20,173 nucleotides of DNA, from positions 1-20,173 of the forward strand of contig CASFFJ010000066.1 of the NCBI GenBank assembly GCA_949293915.1, in the 5' to 3' direction. The notes beneath the pieces were generated by a model, which was not told the origin of the DNA, did not search any database, and worked only from the letters and a program-made list of their open reading frames with translations. The translations under genes and the position numbers were made by a program. The stretch is from an uncultured Christensenella sp. Lineage in GTDB: Bacteria > Bacillota > Clostridia > Christensenellales > UBA1242. Shown here one piece after another: positions 6,295-13,894 of the stretch. How positions within the stretch are numbered: the stretch's first letter is position 1; every line of letters begins with the position of its first letter.

Positions 6295-7005
6295 ATGTTA
6301 AGAAAACGGTTTTTGCAAAGATTTTTTGCTACTAATAAATGCTTAATTATAATGCTATGTATAATGATTGCACTTTCGTTTTGTTTTATCTCTATTGTGT
6401 CGTACAGCGTATCCAATCATAATGGTATAACTATTATACTAGATGCTGGTCATGGTGCACGTGATGGTGGTAGTATTGGTGTGAATGGTACAATAGAAAA
6501 AGACATTAACTTAAAATACACTCTCGCGTTGAAAGAAAAATTAATAAAAGCAGGTTATTATGTAGAACTCACTCGCTCTAATGATGAACCTTTATATAGT
6601 CCGCTTGCTAAAAACAAAAAAATGAGCGATATGAAATATAGAATTAATAAAATAAAAAAAGTAAATCCAAACTTAGTAATCAGCATACATATGAATAGTT
6701 TTTCTAATTCAAGCGTGTATGGCGCTAATACATATTTTCGTGCTGGGGATGAAGCAAGTAAAAATGTTGCCAACTTGATACAAAAAAGTTTTAATAAATA
6801 TATAAATGCGCCTAATTCTAATGGCAAAGTGGGAGATTATTTTATATTAAATGAAAGTTATTACACTTCAGTCTTGATAGAATGTGGTTTTTTATCCAAT
6901 CCAGAAGAAGAACAACAATTAAACAACATAGATTATCAAAACAAATTATTGGATGCAGTGGTTAGCGCTGTAATGCTGTACTTTGGAAATTATCTATTAT
7001 CTTAA
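6295..7005 (+). CDS. N-acetylmuramoyl-L-alanine amidase (CwlD-like)
   Basis: Zinc amidase that cuts the bond between muramic acid and the stem peptide of peptidoglycan. The 236-aa protein has a basic N-terminus, one membrane helix (about 16-38) and then the Amidase_3 domain facing outward. Zinc ligands and catalytic Glu are visible: DAGHG (H53), IEKDIN (E68), SIHMN (H132) and IECGFLSNPEE (E196). Length, single anchor and lack of SH3 or SPOR domains resemble CwlD, which helps form spore cortex muramic lactam; that role is inference, as no other sporulation gene is in view. ATG 6295 has no clear Shine-Dalgarno; -10-like boxes lie 5-11 bases upstream, so it may be leaderless or nearly so. No terminator for its 3' end except the shared one at 7082-7111. 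Confidence 0.9.
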   Translation: MLRKRFLQRFFATNKCLIIMLCIMIALSFCFISIVSYSVSNHNGITIILDAGHGARDGGSIGVNGTIEKDINLKYTLALKEKLIKAGYYVELTRSNDEPLYSPLAKNKKMSDMKYRINKIKKVNPNLVISIHMNSFSNSSVYGANTYFRAGDEASKNVANLIQKSFNKYINAPNSNGKVGDYFILNESYYTSVLIECGFLSNPEEEQQLNNIDYQNKLLDAVVSAVMLYFGNYLLS

Positions 7006-7081
7006 AATATATTGTTTTATATGCTATTTTTATATTGCTATTTTATATTTATAATAAAATCATTTTTGCAGTTTAGATATA

Positions 7082-7111
7082 AAAAAATCTTCAAATCAAT
7101 GAAGATTTTTT
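7082..7111. terminator. Bidirectional terminator between amidase and DUF4097 genes
   Basis: AAAAAATCTTC (7082-7092) and GAAGATTTTTT (7101-7111) form a perfect 11-bp stem with an 8-base loop, with A- and T-tracts on either side. It overlaps the stop codon of the convergent minus-strand gene (7110-7112). Confidence 0.88.
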
Positions 7112-8552
7112 AGTAATTTTTAGTTGTTTCATCACGAACTTTTAATGCACCTGTAGTTGTAGTTATCAAAAGTGAGTTGGTATTATCGCCTTGTTTGCAA
7201 TTAATGTAATTTTGTGTACGTGCACCTGTTGTGTATCCACCAGTGCCAATATCTTCTATTTGTGACAAATTCACGCTGACATCTTTATTTGATTGCGTGG
7301 TCAGCAAGAATTTTGCGCTGTCTGCAACCAACACGTATACAGAGCCTCTTTTACCATTAATTGTAGACTCGCCAACAACATCGTGCATTGTGAGTTCTAC
7401 ACGCCCGCTATCTGAAATATTAATCTCAACTCTATCCGCTCCTTTGCATACAATCTTGCCATTTTTAGTGCTAGCAATTAAATATCTGGAATTGCTATCC
7501 ACACTATTAGATAATGCTTCATCACTAAAAGTTACAGTGATATTACCATACTCAGTTTGCGCATTTAGTTTACTTGTACTATTGCTAACTTTGATATTGC
7601 CGTGCTGACTGATTGCTTCAATCGGAGAGGTCGCATTATTTATTGTTATGTCGCCATTTTTTGTTTCAACGAACAATGTACCATTTGCTTTACCAATTGT
7701 AGTTTTGCCCGCACTGGATAATTTGATATATCCTAAATTCATAATTTCATCAACATAAACATTTGTATCAGTTGAATTGATATTTAGTGATTTTACACTT
7801 TTTGCACTAACACTTCCACCCGCTTCTTTAAAATTGGCTGTGACAGTTTCAGCATTTCCTAATTTTATAACGCCGTTGGATGAATTGCTAATGGTGACCT
7901 CGCTTAAACTTTTATTATTTGCATCAAATTTACCCGAACCAATAGATAAATCAATATTATTGTCGTGTGTTACAAGATTTTCGCCAAAAATTATGCTAGA
8001 ACTTTTTGTTTTTATGTCTATTACACCAAATAGTTCTGCATTGTTTATCACACAATCGCCCGTGTTGGTTGAATAGGTCAAATCATCAATCTTTATTTCT
8101 GCATCAATGTTAGTTTGTGAACTTTTGTTAGTTATTGCAATGTCGAAACTTTTGTTATCAGGTATGCGCAAAACAACACGTGATTCATTTAAAACTGTTG
8201 CACCATATGGTTCGGTTATATCAAAAGTTAAACAACCATTATCAATATTTGCTGTAATATCTACAACACTATTTTTTTTCAAAGCAAAACCTATATTGTT
8301 TGCATACACCATAACCGAAATTTCATCATTGGATGAGAGCATAATCTTTGTGTCATATGCACGAGTGTTTAGCACCACTTTATCTATCGTATCAACAGCG
8401 TATGATTCGCTAAATTTTTTGGTATTCAAACTGATATACTGCAATCCAAACAGCGAAGAATTTGGCACAAAAAACAGATAAATACCTGCCACTGCCACTA
8501 AACCAATAAACAGCAAAAGGACTATTGATAAATACTTCCCAAATTTTTTCAT
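7110..8552 (-). CDS. Membrane-anchored DUF4097-like beta-repeat protein
   Basis: A 480-aa protein with an N-terminal membrane helix (about 8-29) and then one long extracellular region of repeated short beta strands: GDITINNATSPIEA, GNIKVSNSTSKLNA and GNITVTFSD around 295-345, with similar turns before and after. This is the pattern of DUF4097 (putative adhesin) beta-solenoids. No catalytic motif is visible. It is longer than many DUF4097 proteins, which are about 250-350 aa. Family function is poorly known; envelope stress or surface roles are only guesses. No ribosome site: a near-consensus promoter places the transcript start at the ATG. Single gene between a shared terminator and the divergent tmk gene. 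Confidence 0.8.
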   Translation of the reverse strand: MKKFGKYLSIVLLLFIGLVAVAGIYLFFVPNSSLFGLQYISLNTKKFSESYAVDTIDKVVLNTRAYDTKIMLSSNDEISVMVYANNIGFALKKNSVVDITANIDNGCLTFDITEPYGATVLNESRVVLRIPDNKSFDIAITNKSSQTNIDAEIKIDDLTYSTNTGDCVINNAELFGVIDIKTKSSSIIFGENLVTHDNNIDLSIGSGKFDANNKSLSEVTISNSSNGVIKLGNAETVTANFKEAGGSVSAKSVKSLNINSTDTNVYVDEIMNLGYIKLSSAGKTTIGKANGTLFVETKNGDITINNATSPIEAISQHGNIKVSNSTSKLNAQTEYGNITVTFSDEALSNSVDSNSRYLIASTKNGKIVCKGADRVEINISDSGRVELTMHDVVGESTINGKRGSVYVLVADSAKFLLTTQSNKDVSVNLSQIEDIGTGGYTTGARTQNYINCKQGDNTNSLLITTTTGALKVRDETTKNY

Positions 8553-8558
8553 ATTATT

Positions 8559-8587
8559 ATTTTAATTATATTTAAACAATTTGTCAA
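8559..8587 (-). promoter_or_regulatory. Promoter of DUF4097-like gene, leaderless geometry
   Basis: Minus strand: TTGACA (8587-8582), exact 17-bp spacer, TAAAAT (8564-8559), then six bases and ATG (8552-8550). It is the clearest leaderless-type promoter in the window. Confidence 0.75.
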
Positions 8588-8693
8588 TAATTTTATAGTT
8601 TTATTATAAATATGATTTAATCATCTAGCCTTTAAAATGTAATTAGAAAATAATAATTAAAATTTATCATTATATTTTTTTGTTTGCTTTTTA

Positions 8694-8722
8694 TTGCGTA
8701 ATGTTTACAGAAATGATATAAT
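8694..8722 (+). promoter_or_regulatory. tmk promoter
   Basis: TTGCGT (8694-8699), 17-bp spacer, TATAAT (8717-8722). The start near 8729 would give a leader of about ten bases containing most of the GAGGT ribosome site, so the leader is very short. Confidence 0.6.
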
Positions 8723-8738
8723 TAAATAGAGGTAAATT

Positions 8739-9389
8739 ATGGTATTAATAGATATTGAAGGTCCGGATGGTTGTGGCAAAGCCACTCAAACAAAAATGTT
8801 ATTTAATTATCTCACAGATTGTGGCTATAAATGCAAATTGATAAGTTTTCCTAATTACGCCAGTCGTTCAAGCGAGCCGGTTAAAATGTATTTAGCTAAC
8901 GAAATGGGAGATAAAACCAACCAATTAAATGGTTATCAAACGAGCACTATATTTGCAATCGACCGATTAATCACAATGAATATTGAGGATATATCTAATT
9001 ATGACTATGTGTTGTTTGACAGATACACTCCTAGCAATATGATTCATCAGTCTATTAAGATTGAAGATGAAGACAAATTGGCTGATTTTTTAGATTGGCT
9101 AGAAGATTTTGAATATATTAAATTGAATTTACCAAAACCTAATAAAATAATATTTCTTGATTTACCGCCCGAATTTAGTACCCAATTGGCGCGTGAAAGA
9201 ATGACTCTTAAAAATGGTCAATCAAAAGATATTTTAGAGCAGGACTCTACTCATCAATTAAAGGCATATAATCGCGCAAAATATGTCGCCAATAAGTATA
9301 ATTGGATAACGATTAATTGTGTTGAGGATAACAAAATCAAATCAATTGATAAAATACATAAAGAAATCATTAAAACATTAAATTTATAG
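8739..9389 (+). CDS. tmk: Thymidylate kinase
   Basis: dTMP kinase makes dTDP from dTMP and ATP for DNA synthesis. The 216-aa protein carries the P-loop EGPDGCGKATQT (residues 7-18; the usual GKST/GKTT is GKAT here), a FPNY segment near 38-41 that suits the dTMP-binding region, and the FDRYTPSN (DRY) motif near 94-101. The lid region is probably MTLKNGQSKDILEQD. Size is right for the family. Start ATG 8739 follows AGAGGT. Followed by alaS after 116 bp; no strong terminator in between, so readthrough is possible. Another deoxynucleotide kinase is the main alternative. Confidence 0.87.
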   Translation: MVLIDIEGPDGCGKATQTKMLFNYLTDCGYKCKLISFPNYASRSSEPVKMYLANEMGDKTNQLNGYQTSTIFAIDRLITMNIEDISNYDYVLFDRYTPSNMIHQSIKIEDEDKLADFLDWLEDFEYIKLNLPKPNKIIFLDLPPEFSTQLARERMTLKNGQSKDILEQDSTHQLKAYNRAKYVANKYNWITINCVEDNKIKSIDKIHKEIIKTLNL

Positions 9390-9463
9390 TTTACAATGCT
9401 AATTTTTTGTGCTAAACTTAACAAACATAGTGTATAAAATTTTATTGAAAGAATTGTGTATAG

Positions 9464-9483
9464 AATGATTAATATTAATCATT
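9464..9483. repeat. Perfect 20-bp palindrome upstream of alaS
   Basis: AATGATTAAT followed directly by its reverse complement, with no spacer. It lies 22 bp upstream of the alaS start. TTGAAA at 9445-9450 could be a -35, in which case the -10 (for example TAATAT, 19-bp spacing) lies inside the palindrome, a typical repressor position. No T-box leader is present here. Confidence 0.5.
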
Positions 9484-9505
9484 ATTAAATAAAAAGGAAT
9501 AAACA

Positions 9506-11338
9506 ATGGCAAAAATAACAAGTAAAGAATTAAGAAAAGTATGGTTAGATTTTTATATTGAGCGCGGACATACAAATATTGGCGCTGTATCTTTGATTGG
9601 AGATGGCAGTACGGGTGTAATGTTTAATGTGGCAGGTATGCAACCTTTAATGCCATATTTGTTGGGCAAAAAACATCCTAAAGGCACAAGATTGTGCAAT
9701 ATTCAAGGATGTGTACGCACTGTTGATATAGATGAAGTGGGCGACCGTGACCATTTTACTTTTTTTGAGATGATGGGCAATTGGAGCTTGGGCAATTATT
9801 TCAAAAAAGAGAAAACTGCGTGGACATTCGAACTTTTGACACAAAAATTTGGTTTTGATAAAAATGAAATTCGTTGTTCTGTCTTTGCAGGAGATGAAAG
9901 CGCACCTCGTGATGATGAGACAGCTAATTATTTGATTAATTTAGGTATTGCGCCCAATCATATTTCGTATTTAGGTAAAGATAATAATTGGTGGGAGCTA
10001 GAAGGTACAATAGCTACTCCTTGTGGTCCAGACAATGAATGGTTCTATCCGCGCCATAATAGACCTTGTGGCGAAAATTGTGGGCCAGAATGTGACTGCG
10101 GACGATATGTAGAAATTGGTAATGATGTCTATATGCAATATGAGAAAACAAAAGATGGTTATACGCCTCTTAATAACAAAAATGTAGACACTGGTTTTGG
10201 GTTTGAACGATTGTTAATGTTCTTGAATGGTTTAGTGGATGGATACAAGACTGATTTGTTTAGCGAAGTGATTGCAATAATGGAGAATAAAATTGGTGTA
10301 AAATATGAACAAGATGAAAAAATCACTCGTGCTATGCGTATCATTGCTGACCACACTAGGACAAGCATTATGCTGATTGGGGATGAAAATGGAATTTTGC
10401 CATCAAATGTTGGCGCAGGATATATCTTAAGAAGACTTATTAGACGTGCAGTTAGATATGCAAACGAAATTAAATTAGACTTGTCTTGCATTATTGATAT
10501 TGCTAAAATATTCATTGAAAAAGTTTATGATGAGGCATATCCTACACTATACTCAAAGCGTGAATATGTGTATCACGAATTGCAAAACGAAATTGACAAA
10601 TTCAATAAAGCGCTAGCTCTTGGCAACAAAGAATTTGAAAAAGTTATTTCTGGAATTGAACGCAAAAATCAATTTATGAAAAATCAAAATCCAGATTATG
10701 TGGAAGAAAAACTTATAACTGGTAAATCTGCTTTTAGACTGTATGATACTTTTGGTTTTCCAATTGAATTGACTATTGAAATGGCTAAGGAAAAAGGTTT
10801 TGATGTAGACAAACAAGGTTTTGATGAGTCATTCCGCCAGCACCAAGAATTAGCACGTACAACCAGTGCAGGAGTATTCAAAGGTGGTCTAGCAGATAAT
10901 GATGAAGACACTGTTAGATTGCATACCGCTTGTCATCTATTGCTCGCCGGATTAAGAAAAATGTTTGGCACTCATATTGAACAAAAAGGTAGCAACATCA
11001 CAAGCGAACGCCTACGTTTTGACTTTAATTTTGACCGAAAACTGACAGATGAAGAAGTTGTTGAATTAGAAAAATTTGTCAATGATGCAATAGCTCGCGC
11101 TATTCCGGTCGAAAGATGTGAGATGACAGTCAAAACAGCGCACGAACAAGGCGCATATGGTATTCACAAAGCGGAAGAAAATGAGACTATATCAGTATAT
11201 AAAATTGGAGATGTTGATTTCCAAATTTGCGCTGGCCCACACGTAAAAAACACCAGTGAATTAGTCAACTTTAAAATTGTAAAGCAAGAGGCAGTATCTG
11301 CTGGAATTAGACGAATAAAAGCAACTATTAATAATTAA
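9506..11338 (+). CDS. alaS: Alanyl-tRNA synthetase, short form lacking the C-terminal domain
   Basis: Charges tRNA-Ala. Class II catalytic core at about 1-245 (NVAGMQPLMP, CNIQGCVRTVDIDEVG, FFEMMGNWSLGNYFK, and motif 3 GFGFERLLMFLNG), tRNA-recognition helices at about 270-460 (LPSNVGAGYILRRLIRRAVR), and an editing domain with HTACH (H473, H477) and CAGPH (C575, H579), ending GIRRIKATINN. Usual bacterial AlaRS is about 870 aa; here the C-terminal C-Ala (DHHA1-like) region is missing and the protein stops after the editing site, so it looks natural rather than broken: a terminator follows at once. A Cys-rich insertion (C188, C192, C196, C198) sits in the catalytic domain before the YVEIGNDVYMQY strand, not typical of AlaRS. 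Either a minimal AlaRS or a divergent paralogue alongside a full-length copy. Ribosome site AAAGGA. Confidence 0.9.
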   Translation: MAKITSKELRKVWLDFYIERGHTNIGAVSLIGDGSTGVMFNVAGMQPLMPYLLGKKHPKGTRLCNIQGCVRTVDIDEVGDRDHFTFFEMMGNWSLGNYFKKEKTAWTFELLTQKFGFDKNEIRCSVFAGDESAPRDDETANYLINLGIAPNHISYLGKDNNWWELEGTIATPCGPDNEWFYPRHNRPCGENCGPECDCGRYVEIGNDVYMQYEKTKDGYTPLNNKNVDTGFGFERLLMFLNGLVDGYKTDLFSEVIAIMENKIGVKYEQDEKITRAMRIIADHTRTSIMLIGDENGILPSNVGAGYILRRLIRRAVRYANEIKLDLSCIIDIAKIFIEKVYDEAYPTLYSKREYVYHELQNEIDKFNKALALGNKEFEKVISGIERKNQFMKNQNPDYVEEKLITGKSAFRLYDTFGFPIELTIEMAKEKGFDVDKQGFDESFRQHQELARTTSAGVFKGGLADNDEDTVRLHTACHLLLAGLRKMFGTHIEQKGSNITSERLRFDFNFDRKLTDEEVVELEKFVNDAIARAIPVERCEMTVKTAHEQGAYGIHKAEENETISVYKIGDVDFQICAGPHVKNTSELVNFKIVKQEAVSAGIRRIKATINN

Positions 11339-11359
11339 TAAAATAAATAACATTGTATT

Positions 11360-11392
11360 AACTTTTTTGAAAATTTTCAAAAAAGTTTTTTG
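11360..11392 (+). terminator. Terminator of alaS
   Basis: A perfect 28-bp inverted repeat (11360-11387), halves beginning AACTTTTTTGAAAA, continues straight into T's to 11391. The stem is AT-rich but long, 21 bases after the alaS stop. Confidence 0.75.
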
Positions 11393-11431
11393 ATTTAAAT
11401 TATTTAATAATGAGAAAAATATATATTTTGA

Positions 11432-11460
11432 TTTACAAAAATAATTTTTTCTATTATAAT
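11432..11460 (+). promoter_or_regulatory. glnS promoter
   Basis: TTTACA (11432-11437), 17-bp spacer, TATAAT (11455-11460). Predicted start near 11467 and a leader of about 33 nt with AAGGAG; too short for a T-box. Confidence 0.75.
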
Positions 11461-11499
11461 CATTTTAAATAAGGTTTTTATTGGCATTAAGGAGATATT

Positions 11500-13125
11500 A
11501 TGAATAACGTTACACCTTCAAATTTTATAGAACAAGCAATTGTCGAAGATATTAAAGAAAAAGGATTAAAAACTATTGTTACACGTTTTCCACCTGAACC
11601 AAATGGCTATACACATATTGGGCACGCTAAAGCTATTTGTATAGATTTTTTGACTGCTCAAAAGTTTGGTGGCTACACTAATCTTAGAATGGATGACACT
11701 AATCCTAACAAAGAGAGTGAAGATTGTGTTAAAGCGCTTATGAATGATATTAAATGGCTTGGCTTTAAATGGAAACATATGTACTATGCCAGTGATTATT
11801 ACCCATTTTTATATAACTGTGCAGAAGATTTAATAATGCAAGGCAAAGCGTATGTTTGCGATTTGTCTGCTGATGAAGTGGCAAACACTCGTGGCACATT
11901 AACCGAACCGGGAAAAGAAAGCCCATTTAGAAATAGAACCATTGAAGAAAACCTTAAATTATTTCGTGAGATGCGTGATGGAAAGTATAAAGATGGCGCA
12001 AAAACTTTACGTGCAAAAATTGATATGTCGCACCCTAATATAAATATGCGCGACCCGGTTATGTATCGAATCTTGCACACCACACATTTTAGGCAAGGAG
12101 ACAACTGGTGCATATATCCAATGTACGATTTTGCACACCCATTGTCAGATGCGCACGAAGGAATTACTCACTCATTGTGCAGTTTGGAATTTGAGGACCA
12201 CAGAATTTTATATAATTGGTTTGTAGATAATTGTAGATTAATCACTGGCATTAAGCCTAGACAAATTGAATTTTCACGTCTAAACATAGAAGGCACAGTG
12301 ATGAGCAAGCGTTATATGCAAGAATTGATAGAAAAAGGTTATGTAGATGGATGGGATGACCCAAGACTACCTACACTACAAGCTTTTAGGCGCAAAGGTT
12401 ACACACCAACTAGCATTATAGAATTTTGTACACGTATAGGTGTCACTAAATCAAATAGCGTTGTGCAACCACACATATTAGAAGCATGTATTAGAGAAGA
12501 ACTTAACAAAAATGCTATGCGTGTTATGGCAATCATTGATCCAATTAAACTAAATATCACAAATTATGATAAAGTTATGAATGTAAAAATCAGTAACAAT
12601 CCAACAAAAGAAAACAGCAAAAAACATACAGTTAAGTTCTCAAATGAATTATATATAGAACGTGAAGACTTTATGGAAAATCCTAGTCCAAAATTCTTCC
12701 GCTTAACAGCTGGCGGATATGTGCGATTGATGGGTGCGGGCGTTATAAAATGTGATGAAGTTGTCAAAAATAAAAATGGAGAAATTGAATATCTAAACTG
12801 CACATTTGTCAGCGAATCAAAAGAACAAGGTATTAAACCAAAAGGTACAATTCATTGGTTGAGTAGGCAGTACGCGGTTAAAGTTCGTACTAGAAAATAT
12901 TTCAACTTATTAAAAGAAGGCGAAGTGTACGAAAAAGGTAAGCTTGATAAAATCATCAATCCAAATTCAGTAGAAGAAAAAATTTCATACATTGAACCAT
13001 TTGCATTAAAACAAAAGACTAATATGCAATTCGTTCGTATGGGATATTATGTGCTTGACAAAAAAATAAGCACAAAACAAGATATAGTTTATATAGAAAC
13101 TGTTAGTTTAAAAGACTCAAAATAA
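11500..13125 (+). CDS. glnS: Glutaminyl-tRNA synthetase
   Basis: Charges tRNA-Gln directly with glutamine. The 541-aa protein has the class I signatures RFPPEPNGYTHIGHAKA (HIGH near residue 39) and VMSKR (near 268), the variant of KMSKS typical of GlnRS, plus GITHSLCSLEFEDHR and the Gln-specific CIYPMYDFAHPLSDA. A beta-barrel anticodon domain follows from about 340 to the end. GlnRS rather than GluRS is indicated by FPPEPNG, the VMSKR form and the full beta-barrel C-terminus. Most Bacillota use GluRS plus GatCAB instead, so this gene is a lineage trait. Strong AAGGAG site; own promoter. The stop TAA shares its last A with the ATG of the next gene. Confidence 0.96.
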   Translation: MNNVTPSNFIEQAIVEDIKEKGLKTIVTRFPPEPNGYTHIGHAKAICIDFLTAQKFGGYTNLRMDDTNPNKESEDCVKALMNDIKWLGFKWKHMYYASDYYPFLYNCAEDLIMQGKAYVCDLSADEVANTRGTLTEPGKESPFRNRTIEENLKLFREMRDGKYKDGAKTLRAKIDMSHPNINMRDPVMYRILHTTHFRQGDNWCIYPMYDFAHPLSDAHEGITHSLCSLEFEDHRILYNWFVDNCRLITGIKPRQIEFSRLNIEGTVMSKRYMQELIEKGYVDGWDDPRLPTLQAFRRKGYTPTSIIEFCTRIGVTKSNSVVQPHILEACIREELNKNAMRVMAIIDPIKLNITNYDKVMNVKISNNPTKENSKKHTVKFSNELYIEREDFMENPSPKFFRLTAGGYVRLMGAGVIKCDEVVKNKNGEIEYLNCTFVSESKEQGIKPKGTIHWLSRQYAVKVRTRKYFNLLKEGEVYEKGKLDKIINPNSVEEKISYIEPFALKQKTNMQFVRMGYYVLDKKISTKQDIVYIETVSLKDSK

Positions 13126-13814
13126 TGAATTCAAAAACAAAGCGAATTATACTTAACTCAATAAATGCCTTTTTATCGTTTTTTATAATTATAACGACAA
13201 TTTTTTTGATGATTGCTCTGTTGCTTAATTTGTTTTACACTAGTAGTTATGTAGAAGGTTATTCAATGCAACCCACATTAAACAGCACGGCACCGAATAT
13301 TTATACAAAATGGGATACTGTATATATAAATAAAGTGCGAACTTATGAAATTAATCAAATTGTGGTTGCAAAACGAAACGTTAATGGAAAAAATAAACTG
13401 ATTATAAAACGCTTGATTGGGCTAGAAGGCGATATTATACAAATAAAAGAAGATAATGGTCATTATAATTTATTGGTAAATGAAGAATTGTTGTATTCTA
13501 AACCTATCATAACCGAATCTCAGAATGGTCAATCGGGTGGCAGTGTAGATTACTATAATTCTTATCTTGATTATATCAATAGATATAAAGGAACAGACCG
13601 AATAGTAAAAAATTCGTTAGGCGAAGATTGTATCAAGATTTATAAAAACGAGTGTTTCTTAATGGGAGATAATTGGGGAGAGACCACTGATTCTTTAACT
13701 TATGGACCATTTAATGTGTCAATGTTGATAGGTGTCGTGGATATAATTATTCCAAATGGTGAGTCTAAATTTATTGGATTTATACAAGGTATATGGGATA
13801 TATTAACTAGCTAA
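13125..13814 (+). CDS. lepB: Signal peptidase I
   Basis: Membrane serine protease that removes signal peptides from exported proteins. The 229-aa protein has one N-terminal helix (about 15-38), the catalytic Ser in EGYSMQPTL (S47), the general-base Lys in LIIKRLIGLEGD (K95), and the conserved box FLMGDNWGETTDS near 179-191. An insertion of about 45 residues with SGGSVDYYNSY lies between the Lys and the GDN box. The start overlaps glnS by one base (TAATG) with no clear ribosome site, so translation is probably coupled to GlnRS. A terminator follows immediately. Confidence 0.92.
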   Translation: MNSKTKRIILNSINAFLSFFIIITTIFLMIALLLNLFYTSSYVEGYSMQPTLNSTAPNIYTKWDTVYINKVRTYEINQIVVAKRNVNGKNKLIIKRLIGLEGDIIQIKEDNGHYNLLVNEELLYSKPIITESQNGQSGGSVDYYNSYLDYINRYKGTDRIVKNSLGEDCIKIYKNECFLMGDNWGETTDSLTYGPFNVSMLIGVVDIIIPNGESKFIGFIQGIWDILTS

Positions 13815-13815
13815 G

Positions 13816-13850
13816 TGTGAGGAATTTATAATTTCTCACATATTTTTTTT
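13816..13850 (+). terminator. Terminator of glnS-lepB
   Basis: TGTGAG (13816-13821) pairs with CTCACA (13835-13840), with three further pairs inward, followed by TATTTTTTTT to 13850. Two bases after the lepB stop. Confidence 0.9.
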
Positions 13851-13894
13851 GTTAATTCGCAAACTAATCTTAACTATTGTTTAGGAGGTTGTTT

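Noticed and set aside
7231..8481. Plus-strand open frames opposite the DUF4097-like gene
   Set aside because: They are hydrophobic mirror translations of a beta-repeat gene rich in Asn, Ser, Thr and Lys codons; none has a ribosome site or promoter.
9390..9505. T-box leader upstream of alaS
   Set aside because: Only 116 bp, with no specifier hairpin, T-box sequence or antiterminator; a simple palindrome is present instead.
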